In this document: positions 49,073-58,760 of the stretch, piece by piece
Position numbering within the stretch: position 1 is the stretch's first letter
How the letters are laid out: each line of letters opens with the position of its first letter
Origin: Batkoa obscura
Lineage: Eukaryota; Entomophthoromycota; Entomophthoromycetes; Entomophthorales; Batkoaceae
Direction: 5' to 3'
Assembly (NCBI GenBank): GCA_030770535.1
Contig: JASVEC010000017.1
Span: forward strand, 310,001 to 374,000
Length of the DNA: 64,000 nt
Position numbers and translations under genes: made by a program
The notes under the pieces: model-generated
What the model saw: the letters and a program-made list of their open reading frames with translations, nothing else
What the model was told of the DNA's origin: nothing
Databases searched by the model: none

Positions 49073-49168
49073 CTGGGGATGTATTTTTTTAAGAATTTTA
49101 CTAACAAGTTTTCCACTCAAATAGCACTTAAAAGTGGAAAAAGTAATGAATTAAAAAAACATCCCTAA
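49073..49168 (-). mobile_element. MITE-like element, copy 8 (shortened)
   Basis: Reverse-orientation copy: tggggatgtatttttt, aaatagcacttaaaagtgg, aaaaaaacatccct. About ten bases are missing from the left half. It lies 22 bases past the end of the dead ADH copy 6. Confidence 0.75.
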
Positions 49169-49260
49169 CTATTTTTTATTATGATGTCATCATTTTGACA
49201 CGTATCAAAGTCATAATGTCATTCTTACTTTTATAATAAAAAAGTATGAAGTTAAAAAAG

Positions 49261-49268
49261 TATATAAA
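49261..49268 (+). promoter_or_regulatory. TATA box of ADH copy 7
   Basis: TATATAAA, 45 bases upstream of the ATG at 49306. Confidence 0.55.
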
Positions 49269-49305
49269 CTAAACCAGATGCTATTACCAATGAAAATAAA
49301 TAAAA

Positions 49306-50358
49306 ATGAGTACTAAATTCAATCAAATCAACGGTTACGCCTGCCATAAGAAGGGCGAAAAGTTAGTAAAGTATACTTATGATCCAGCTCCGCTACAATC
49401 CAACGATATTGAAATCAAAATTAGTCATTGTGGTATATGTGGTTCTGATATTCACACTTTAGACAGTGGATGGGGACCAACGGATTACCCTACCATTGTA
49501 GGTCATGAAATTGTAGGAGAAATAACAGCAGTAGGTCCAGAAGTAAAGGATTTTAAAGTAGGAGATAGGGTAGGGGTAGGAGCCCAATGTGCCGCTTGTA
49601 TGGAACAGGATTGCTATTCTTGTAAGCGCCAGAGAGAAGCCCATTGCCCAAACAAAGCTGATACCTATAACGCAAAGAGATATGTTGACGGAGCTAAGAC
49701 CTATGGTGGATATGCTGAAGCTGTAAGAGTTCAACAAGATTTTGCGTTTCATATTCCCGAAAGTATTCCCTCAGATTGTGCTGCTCCTTTGTTGTGCGCC
49801 GGGACTACAGTGTTCACACCAATGCTTCACAATGGATTTAAAGAAGGCGATAAAGTTGGAGTTATTGGGGTTGGCGGGTTAGGTCATTTGGCTATTCAAT
49901 TTGCTAACAAATTAGGATGCGAAGTTTATGCGCTGTCCCACTCCCATTCTAAAGAAGAAGATGCTAAAAAGCTTGGAGCTAAACATTTTATCGCTTACAG
50001 TAACGAAGAAGAATCCAAAAAAATCAAAAATACGTTAAAATATCTTATAGTTACCAGTAATTCTAAAAATACTCAATGGGACACCTTTGCAGAATGGATG
50101 GACCTTGATGGTAAGATTATATTGTTAGCAGCACCAGAATCGGACATCACTATTCGTCCCTTTACTTTAATCGCTAAAAATACTTCATTTGGTGGCTCTT
50201 TGATCGGGTCTCCTTGTGATATTAGAAAAATGTTAGACTTTGCAGCTAAGCACAAAGTTTACCCATGGATCGAAAATTATCCTATGGATAAGTGTAATGA
50301 AGGTGTTCAGTTAGTACGTGATGGTAAAGTCAGATATAGAGTTGTACTTAATAATTAA
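49306..50358 (+). CDS. NADP-type medium-chain zinc alcohol dehydrogenase (ADH6/CAD-like), copy 7
   Basis: Single exon, 350 residues. CGICGSDIHTLDSGWGPTDYP, VGHEIVG, cysteines CMEQDCYSC plus a later Cys, GVGGLGHLAIQFA, and ALSHSHSKEEDA after the second Rossmann strand: Ser-His replaces the Ser-Arg seen in copies 2-4, so cofactor preference may be altered. Closest relative in the window is copy 8, 591 bases downstream on the same strand; the two are an older tandem pair. Predicted to be active. Confidence 0.93.
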   Translation: MSTKFNQINGYACHKKGEKLVKYTYDPAPLQSNDIEIKISHCGICGSDIHTLDSGWGPTDYPTIVGHEIVGEITAVGPEVKDFKVGDRVGVGAQCAACMEQDCYSCKRQREAHCPNKADTYNAKRYVDGAKTYGGYAEAVRVQQDFAFHIPESIPSDCAAPLLCAGTTVFTPMLHNGFKEGDKVGVIGVGGLGHLAIQFANKLGCEVYALSHSHSKEEDAKKLGAKHFIAYSNEEESKKIKNTLKYLIVTSNSKNTQWDTFAEWMDLDGKIILLAAPESDITIRPFTLIAKNTSFGGSLIGSPCDIRKMLDFAAKHKVYPWIENYPMDKCNEGVQLVRDGKVRYRVVLNN

Positions 50359-50886
50359 CGTATGAATTATTGCTGTTGAATTATTTTTATTTTAATACCG
50401 TGTTTATAGTTTTAGTATAATAAACAAAGTCCAAAAGATATAATTAGGATAAATATTTATATGACAATTATTAAATAACTTAACTAGAGTAAATATCTAA
50501 AAATAACACTCATACTAAAACCTAGTCAGTTTTAGTATTTTAAATCAAATCAAATCAACTTTCTATTTTAGTTATATTTTATTTTATTTTATTTTCATGT
50601 TTAAATGCCAAAATGAATCCGTTATAAAAAATTAAGATCGTTTAGATAGACTATAGCTTTACAATATATTAAAAGTCTATTTACCAAAGTCTCAATTAAT
50701 CACACCAAAAACCATGACTTTTATTTTAAATCCACCCAACAAACCACTCTTTAATAACAGTCTAGAATCCTGCTTAACACGTGCCTTTAAAATCTGTAAT
50801 AAACCTGCTTCCTCTTCTTATTTAATTAGCTTAATAAAACAAACGCTAGAGTTTACATTTGACTCAATCAAATTATAAAACGTAAT
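50359..50886. other. intergenic between tandem ADH copies
   Basis: AT-rich promoter region of copy 8. No MITE or LTR-like piece seen. Confidence 0.5.
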
Positions 50887-50894
50887 TATAAAAG
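50887..50894 (+). promoter_or_regulatory. TATA box of ADH copy 8
   Basis: TATAAAAG, 56 bases from its end to the ATG at 50950. Confidence 0.55.
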
Positions 50895-50949
50895 GAAACT
50901 GAAATCTTTCAAAAACAAAAACAAGTTGTATAAAAACTGAATAAACAAA

Positions 50950-52008
50950 ATGTCTACCACTCAACAATGCGATAGAATCACTGGTTACGCAAGCCATGGG
51001 AAATCTGAGAAGCTAGTAAAATTTACGTATGATCCAGCTCCATTACAACCTAATGACATAGAAATCTCTATCACCCATTGTGGTATATGTGGCTCAGATA
51101 TCCATACTTTAGACAGCGGATGGGGACCAACGAACTACCCAGTAATTGTTGGTCATGAAATTGTAGGGACCATAGCAGCAATAGGTCCAGAAGTAAAGGA
51201 TTTTAGAGTAGGGGATAGGGTAGGGGTAGGAGCACAGTGTGCAGCATGTATGAAAGAAACTTGTAAAGCATGTAAAGTTAAAAGAGAGGCTCATTGCCCT
51301 AAGATTGCTGGAACTTACAACTCAAAGAGGTCTATTGATGGTTCCAAAACTTATGGTGGATATGCTGAAGCTGTAAGAGTTCAACAAGATTTTGTGTTTC
51401 ATATACCAGAGAGTATACCATCGGACAAAGCTGCCCCTTTGTTATGTGCTGGGACTACTGTATTTACACCAATGTTGCGACATGGGTTTAAAAAAGGCGA
51501 TAGAGTTGGAGTTATTGGAATTGGGGGATTAGGTCATTTAGCTATTCAATTCGCTAACAAATTAGGGTGTGAGGTGTATGCATTATCGCATTCTCATTCC
51601 AAAGAAGAAGATGCTAGAAAGATGGGAGCAGTACATTTTATTGCCTATAGTAACGAAGAGGAATCCAAGAAGATTAAAAACACATTAGATTTTCTTATAG
51701 TTACAAGTAATTCTAAAGATACTCAATGGAACCTATTTGCTAGTTGGATGGATTTTGATGGTAAAATTATTGTTTTAGCAGTACCAGAAGCGGACATTTC
51801 AATTAGTCCCTTTGCTTTAATTATGAGCAATGTGTCAGTCACTGGCTCATCTATCGGCTCCCCATGCGAAATTAAGAAAATGTTGGGGTTTGCAGCAGAA
51901 CATAAAGTCTATCCATGGATTGAAAGTTACCCTATGGATAAATGTAATGAAGGTATACAGTTAGTACGTGATGGTAAAGTTAGGTATAGAGTGGTGCTTG
52001 AGAATTGA
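50950..52008 (+). CDS. NADP-type medium-chain zinc alcohol dehydrogenase (ADH6/CAD-like), copy 8
   Basis: Single exon, 352 residues, all motifs intact: CGICGSDIHTLDSGWGPTNYP, VGHEIVG, CMKETCKACK plus a later Cys, GIGGLGHLAIQFA, ALSHSHSKEEDA, VRYRVVLEN. Very similar to copy 7 over most of its length, with the same Ser-His feature. Last ADH of the cluster. Confidence 0.93.
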   Translation: MSTTQQCDRITGYASHGKSEKLVKFTYDPAPLQPNDIEISITHCGICGSDIHTLDSGWGPTNYPVIVGHEIVGTIAAIGPEVKDFRVGDRVGVGAQCAACMKETCKACKVKREAHCPKIAGTYNSKRSIDGSKTYGGYAEAVRVQQDFVFHIPESIPSDKAAPLLCAGTTVFTPMLRHGFKKGDRVGVIGIGGLGHLAIQFANKLGCEVYALSHSHSKEEDARKMGAVHFIAYSNEEESKKIKNTLDFLIVTSNSKDTQWNLFASWMDFDGKIIVLAVPEADISISPFALIMSNVSVTGSSIGSPCEIKKMLGFAAEHKVYPWIESYPMDKCNEGIQLVRDGKVRYRVVLEN

Positions 52009-53116
52009 GTTTTAAATAAAGTTTTATGATTGATTTATTTATTTTAAATGCTGCTTTAATTTTTTAATGTATAAATATACAATTATGGTTTAAAGATAAT
52101 CCAAATTATTAACATTGTATCCATCCACCTATTAGATGACATATAAACTCAAAGTAAGATAGTAATTTGAGTTCAAATGTTATATTGAATAATTATTTAG
52201 ATAATTCATACATACTATTAGATAACAAAAGCCTACTATCAAAGAATATTTATACTAATGTATTAAATTGATTTTGAATTGGCATTCATTTTATAAATCA
52301 TTATCACTTTTGATATATACCGCGTCACTTTTACTTTACCCATAATCATCTCCTACCTAGATGTTGATAAACATATCATTCAGACGTTTATACCTATTGA
52401 ACTTGAAAGTATATTATTTTAAACCTTCAAAGAGCCAGAGGCTCCCAAGTGAGGTTTGTATTTATTCTAACAGCTTATTTACAGTATTAGTGTATTTCGC
52501 CTAGACCTTTTTAAATCCTGAGTTGCAGTAATTTATAGAAGGGGTAAAAAAATTCATAATGGCTTGCATTATATTTTTAAGTAAAGAATAATGATTTTTT
52601 TATATTATTTAAAAATAAATACCATTTATTTAAATTTAGATATTAAGTTGAGTTTAAAACGTAACTTAAAGTAGAGTATTTAGGAAGGACTAAAGTTGGA
52701 ATTAATTATTAAGTATTAAAAATAAGATTTTGTCATTGATTTGTTTTATTTTTTATGGTATACTCGTCCCAAAAAACAAAAGCAAAATGAGACGTGTCAG
52801 ACTCGAATGTACATTTTTCAAAGATCCAACACTATTAACTCGGTTAATTTCAGGCTTAATAGTACTGTTTTTTCTTTTTTTTGTTTAATCAAGAACACTT
52901 TAAAGCATTTAATAAAATACAATATTCTTAAAAGAGGTACATGTTTACTTAATAAAGTTAACATGTTCTTAACGTATTTAAAGGGGATCTGGAACAAACA
53001 TTTATATGGATTAACGTAAGAATAACTCAAGTCGTAGCTATTACAGTAAATATAAAAAGAGTATTAAGAGAAAAAAGTGAACATTTCTTATTACTTCTCA
53101 ATTTAATTAAATAATA
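52009..53116. other. intergenic
   Basis: AT-rich. A small hairpin (gagccagaggctc near 52430) and short open frames at 52741-53019 (+) and 52818-53030 (-) are present, none resembling a gene. Confidence 0.55.
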
Positions 53117-53713
53117 ATGGGTTTTACTTTCCTTAAAGCTGAACGGGATGGCAATACTATCAGATTAAAATATCCAAAGCGAGTAATAATTATCTCACTT
53201 ATAGCTGCCGCTATTTTCGCAACCGTAATAGGGATTGTATTTGGCGTAGTGATCCCACAGCAGCATGAGAAAACACTTGAAAATTTCAGAAGAAAAAATG
53301 AAGCTAGTAAAGAATCGCGTGAGGAATATGAAAGTAAAGTAGCTAAAATGAATAGAGACAGGGAAGAAGCATGGAGAAAGGGGGACGAGGAGTTTGAAGC
53401 AAGAAAAGCTCAAATGGAGAATGATAATAAGCGAAGATTTGAGCAAGAGTTAAATAGGGTCAAAGATAGTCTCCCATTTGGTTTTGATAACATTCCTTCA
53501 AAACCCGATAATCCTAAATCAACCCCAATTGCCAATCCAGAACCCAAGAAAGAAGAACCTAAAAGAGAAACCCCAGTAATGAATATTGAAAATAGCTTTA
53601 AATGCGACTTTGATTGTTCAAGTGCACAAAGCAGATGTAAATTTGACTGTTTCCCAAATGATTGTAATGATCAATGCACTAAAGTTTATCAAGAATGTAA
53701 GTCCAAATGTTAA
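53117..53713 (+). CDS. hypothetical type II membrane protein with coiled coil and eight-cysteine tail
   Basis: Single exon, 198 residues, not recognised as a known family. Residues 1-22 are short and basic. A membrane span lies at about 23-46 (VIIISLIAAAIFATVIGIVF). A highly charged helix (about 51-120, Glu/Arg/Lys heptads) is likely a coiled coil, followed by a Pro/Lys/Glu linker (130-155). The last 36 residues carry eight Cys at 163, 167, 174, 178, 183, 187, 194 and 198. The spacing is C-x3-C-x6-C-x3-C, x4, C-x3-C-x6-C-x3-C, i.e. two identical modules. The topology (N in, C out) and the even Cys number suggest disulphide-bonded helical hairpins outside the cytosol. No homologue is apparent from memory. 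Confidence 0.75.
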   Translation: MGFTFLKAERDGNTIRLKYPKRVIIISLIAAAIFATVIGIVFGVVIPQQHEKTLENFRRKNEASKESREEYESKVAKMNRDREEAWRKGDEEFEARKAQMENDNKRRFEQELNRVKDSLPFGFDNIPSKPDNPKSTPIANPEPKKEEPKRETPVMNIENSFKCDFDCSSAQSRCKFDCFPNDCNDQCTKVYQECKSKC

Positions 53714-55870
53714 TAATAAACAAATAAATAATTGAGCGGGTTTTATACTTTTTATACTTGCTCTTAATATTCCTATTCACTTTAAGTCATTATTATATAC
53801 TTTTTATTTCAAAAAAAGAACTTTATTTAAAAACTACATGTCTATTATAATGCTGGTTAAATTAGCAAGAATCTTTTAAACATACTTAATCAGTATTTTA
53901 GTAACACTTTATCAATACAAAATATTAATAAAAATAAAAGTTCATTCATACTATCCTATATCAAAGAGTGTATTGATCAATTTTAAATAACTGAATGAGT
54001 TTTTAAAACAGATTTTACTCTGTATCTACCAAAGTCACTTGTTTTAGTAGTATATAATCTAAGAGAGTCAACCTTGCTTTTTTATTGTAAAATGATACGA
54101 TTTCAAACATTAACTTTCTAGTAATTTGGAGTTGGTTTTTATTTTATTTTAATGTTGTGAATATTATAGTTTTATTTACTAAAAAGTACAAGTATGGAAG
54201 GTTTGGTGAGAAATTAAAGAAAACAAGATGCTTTAGACAAATTTTTATATATTGAATATAGTATAAGTTAAGGTTGATAAAAAGATTATTTAAAAATAGT
54301 TTTTAAATTCAAATGAGTAGAATTCAATTCAATTCAATAATAAAAAATTTATATATTAATTTTTTATGAGTAAAAAAAGCACAACTTAGAATTTAATTTA
54401 AAATAGCTAAAAGTTCATATTTACATTCAATATTTTTTATTTTTTATAAATATTCATATACAATTATTAGCTTAAAATAAACAGACTTTATTTTTTGAAA
54501 TTATTATTTAATTGCTTATATTATCTTGAAATTAATAAGAAACAAATAGAAATATTATTGTTTTGAATTTAAGTAATAATTTTATTGAAACTTTTGAACA
54601 CTATACTTGATTAGTTTTAGTTTTTTAATTTCAATTAAAGTATAAGTTAATTAAAATAAAAATTACTTTTGAACTTATTTTTATATATAAAAAGTTGAGA
54701 CCTAAGGGGTTAATATTTTAACCAATAAAATAGCTCTAAATTAATCCAAAGATTCAATTGGTCTTGTTTTTAATGACTTCAGATTGATTATTGCTTTTAT
54801 AAAAGAAAAAAAAAGAAAAAAATTATTTTAATTAATATTAAATAACTATTCTATTTGAATTTAAAAATTCATTAAAAAATTATTAATAATTAATTTTGAA
54901 CTATTATTTATTATCTTTTAAAATAAATAAAAATAAATACAAAAATATTCCTTGATTTTGTACTAAAAGTCATATTAATAATTAATCATTTTTTATTTAA
55001 TATTCTATCTAAAATCATCAATAATTTAATTTACACAAACTAAGAAACATTGAATTATTTAAATAACTAACAAAAAAAAGATTTTATTTTACTAAGAAAT
55101 AGTTTATTCTTATTTCGTGTTATTCAATTATTGAAGATAATAATTTCAAAATTTTGTAATTTATTTTAAGCACTTTTTAATAGCCAAAATAAGTCATTTA
55201 CACTGTATTAAAAAAAATAAGTGATTTGCAGAAACCTCAAAGTTAAGAATTAAATAAACCTAATTCAGAAGTTAATACAAAGTTATAGGTTCAATTGAAG
55301 TTATTAATAGTTTTTAGATAGATAGATAGATAGATAGATACTGAATTAATAATTTTAAATACACTTAAATTTTTGTTAGCTTTCTAATTTTTACCTTTCT
55401 TTAGTTAATATTCTATAAAACTAAGATTTATTAATTGAATTTGTTTTAGTCAATATTAATATAATAATTATTTTTATTTTTATTTCACCGCATTGACTAT
55501 GATTAATGCTTGATATTAAGTTGTACAAGTTCAATGGTTGGGAGGTGAAGTTTTTAATAGTGTAAACAATTTCAACCCAAAACCCCTAAAATTTAATAAG
55601 GTGAAGGTCTAATATTCAAACTGGATTAATAACCAATTGGAGATGAGATATTGAAGTAAGGACCAATGAGATCCAAGATCCTATTTAATTTAGTATTGAT
55701 ATTAACAATTTACACAATCTTGATGATGAAGCTTTATTCTTTTATTCAATATTGAATTTTAGTTAAAAAAACAAAAATAAGAAATTCAAGTATATATAAC
55801 TATATAAACTCATCATCAATCTACTAACATTGTTTATATATTTAGTCTTCAATAAAATCAAATTAAAAAA
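53714..55870. other. 2.2 kb gene-free AT-rich stretch
   Basis: Apart from the GATA microsatellite (55316-55340) no feature is recognised; no MITE copy lies here. The last ~100 bases hold tatatataac-like sequences before the VTC4 gene. Confidence 0.6.
55316..55340 (+). repeat. (GATA)n microsatellite
   Basis: About six perfect GATA units. No relation to a gene is evident. Confidence 0.9.
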
Positions 55871-57434
55871 ATGAAATTTGGTGAAAAATTATTAAATTCG
55901 TTATATGAACCATGGCGATTTTATTATATGGATTACAATGGTTTAAAAAGTTTATTAAAAACTTCAGAAAATGGAGAAAGTGTTGAGTTATCTGAATCTG
56001 AAGAACAAGCTTTTGTAGAGTTATTGGATAAAGAATTAGACAAAGTAAGTTTTCTTTATTTTATTTTTATTTTTATTTTATTATAATGAAAATATTAATA
56101 ATTGATTTTATTTTTAGGTAGAATCTTTTCACAAGATCAAAACAGGTGAAATAAGTCGTCATGTTGAATTTTTACGTAAAGTAGTGGATGATATGGCGGA
56201 GGTGAAAGATACTAGTGATGAAAGTTATTTAGAAGCAGAACAAGAGATTAATCAAATTATTACTGAAGTTAATGAATTAGCTAAATTTACACGATTAAAT
56301 TATTCTGGGTTTTTAAAAATTGTTAAAAAACATGATAAATATACCAGCTATAATTTAAAATCATTATTTTCAGTACGTATAAGTAAAAGAGATTTTTATA
56401 AACAAAATTATGACCGTTTATTAGTTCAATTATCTGCTCTTTATACCATTGTTAGAAATCGAGGTAAAGCTAGTAATGAAGTTTGGACTGCTGGTGGTAC
56501 TCGAGATTTTGTTCGTAAAACCACAAAATATTGGGTTCATCCCGATAATGTATTAGAACTTAAATTATATATCTTAAAACATTTACCAGTATTAGTTTAT
56601 AATGCATCTAGTGATACAGATTTAGCGGATCCAGCTATTACATCCATTTATTTTGATAACGAATCCTTTGATCTTTATCTTGGTCGATTAGAAAAACATG
56701 AAGGGGCAGAAGCTATTCGATTACGTTGGTATGGACCTACTACCAACCAAGAAATTTTTGTTGAAAGAAAAACACATCATGAAGATTGGACTGGTGAAAA
56801 ATCGGTTAAACAAAGATTCCCAATTAAAGAAAAAAATGTAAATGCATATTTAAAAGGGGAATTTACAGTAGATAAAATGATAGATAAAATGAAACAAAGG
56901 AAAAATAAAAGTGATAAAGAAATTGAAGCATTTAAAAAGTTAGCTACTGAAGTTCAAGATCGAGTTTTGGAAAAAAAATTATCTCCTGCTATTCGTTCTT
57001 TTTATAATCGTACTGCTTTCCAATTACCAGGTGATGCTTGTGTACGTATTTCTTTAGATACAGAATTATCTTTAATTCGAGAAGATAACTTTGATAGTAA
57101 AATACGTAGTGGTAATAATTGGCGTCGAATGGATATTGGTACTGATTTCCCATTTTCACAATTAGATGAAAGTGATATTTGTCGATTCCCATATGCTATA
57201 TTAGAAGTTAAATTACAAACTCAATTTGGTGCAGAACCACCAGAATGGGTTCAAAATTTAATTGATTCTCATTTAGTTGAAGCTGTGCCTAAATTTTCAA
57301 AATATATTCATGGAGTAGCTACTTTATGTGAAAATAAAGTTCAACTCTTACCCTTTTGGTTACCCCAGATGGATATTGATATTCGTAAAGAACCGACTAG
57401 TGATTGGATTCAATTTCAAGAACAAATGCATTTA

Positions 57435-57482
<48 letters not shown>

Positions 57483-57489
57483 CGATATG

Positions 57490-57533
<44 letters not shown>

Positions 57534-58068
57534 CAAATATTAGAAGAAGAAATTAATAATAATCAAACAGTACCAGGACTTAAAAATATGGTGCAAAGAA
57601 TTAATGAAGCTAATGATACCAATAATAACAATAATAATAATAAAAGTAAAAAAATACAATTACCAGTAAGAATAGAACCTAAAGTATTTTTTGCTAATGA
57701 ACGTACTTTTTTATCATGGCTAAATTTTGGTGTTATTTTATCTTCATTAGCAATTGGATTATTTAATTTTGGAGATAAAATAGCACAATTAGCTGGTACT
57801 ATTTTTACTCTTATTGCTATGGCTGTGATGATTTATGCAGTATTGATTTTTATTTGGAGAAGTAAAAGAATTCGTCAAAGTAGACAAGGACCTTTTGGTA
57901 ATATTTTTAATTTGTATAAAAGTTTTAAGTGATTAATTTGTTTTTTTAATATTAGATGATCCTATTGGTCCATTGATTTTAGTCGTTAGTTTATTTGCAG
58001 CTATTGCTGTCAATTTTTATCTTAAAATTCAAGCTAAAAATGGTAATTTACCACCTATCTTTTATTAA
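55871..58068 (+). CDS. VTC4: vacuolar transporter chaperone VTC4-like polyphosphate polymerase
   Basis: Three exons, 55871-56044, 56118-57897 and 57956-58068, give 688 residues. Residues 1-145 are an SPX domain (MKFGEKLLNSLYEPWRFYYMDYNGLK start and KIVKKHDKYT near the end), which senses inositol pyrophosphates. The VTC tunnel domain covers about 185-495: SIYFDNESFDLYLGRLEK, AIRLRWYG (the RxR), VERKTHHEDWTGEKSVK, and ILEVKLQT with the late Glu and Lys. Two poly-Asn runs follow (57433-57534). The C terminus is a DUF202-like membrane part with three spans (FANERTFLSWLNFGVIL, the next span, and DPIGPLILVVSLFAAIAVNF in exon 3). The catalytic residues appear complete, so this is the VTC4-type polymerase that makes polyphosphate from ATP across the vacuolar membrane, rather than a VTC2/3 accessory subunit, though this split is less sure. 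Confidence 0.92.
57432..57534 (+). repeat. coding (AAT)n tracts, poly-Asn
   Basis: Two AAT runs of 16 and 14 codons separated by RYD, in the linker between the polymerase domain and the membrane part of the VTC4 gene. Likely length-variable. Confidence 0.9.
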
Positions 58069-58760
58069 ATAGTTGAGAATTATAGGATTATTTGTTTTAT
58101 TATCTTCTCATTATAATATACAAACTTTATTCAATTACTTATTATCAATTTGTTTGAATTAATGATGAATTATTATAATAATAAAATTGTATTTTTTTTA
58201 TAATTATAAATTAAGTGGATGATATATTTTATTTATTGATTTATTTATTGATTTATTTATTGATTTATTTATTGATTTATTTATTTGCTTATTTATTTCT
58301 ATTGAAACTTTGAATTATTAAAAATAATCAAATTTTAAAATTAAGGATTAAACATAATATTTTTAGGTTTTTAAAAGATTATAATATATTTATTTTTAAT
58401 TATTATTTAATAATTAATAATAAATTTTATTCGAATTGTATAATGATTAAATAATACTTTAATTAACTAATAATCATGAAATAATAACAATAATACCATT
58501 TTAAAATTTTTTTTAATAAGAACCTAAAAGTAATCAAATTTTTATATTTATTTTGAATATTTAATAAAAGAATCTAAAAATAGTTTAATAAATTTTCTAT
58601 TTTATAAATGGAACAATTCATTTGAAATAAAACTAACATATTGAGAAATTCATTGATATAATTGGACGATAAAAATAAATTTGCTCAGGGTAATTTAGTT
58701 ATTAAAATTCTACCAATTTTTTCAAAAGATTTCATTTTTTATTTAAAAAAAAATAATATA
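58069..58760. other. intergenic with a 12-base minisatellite
   Basis: Includes the minisatellite at 58227-58287. Otherwise AT-rich, no gene. Confidence 0.6.
58227..58287. repeat. 12-base tandem repeat (ATTTATTTATTG)
   Basis: About five head-to-tail copies with little variation. Confidence 0.85.

Noticed and set aside
52425-52460. Hairpin gagccagaggctc as a small RNA or terminator
   Set aside because: Stem of only five pairs with no further structure or box elements.
52741-53019. 92-codon open frame
   Set aside because: No start context, no domain, hydrophobic/basic random composition, overlapping antisense frame of equal quality; intergenic.
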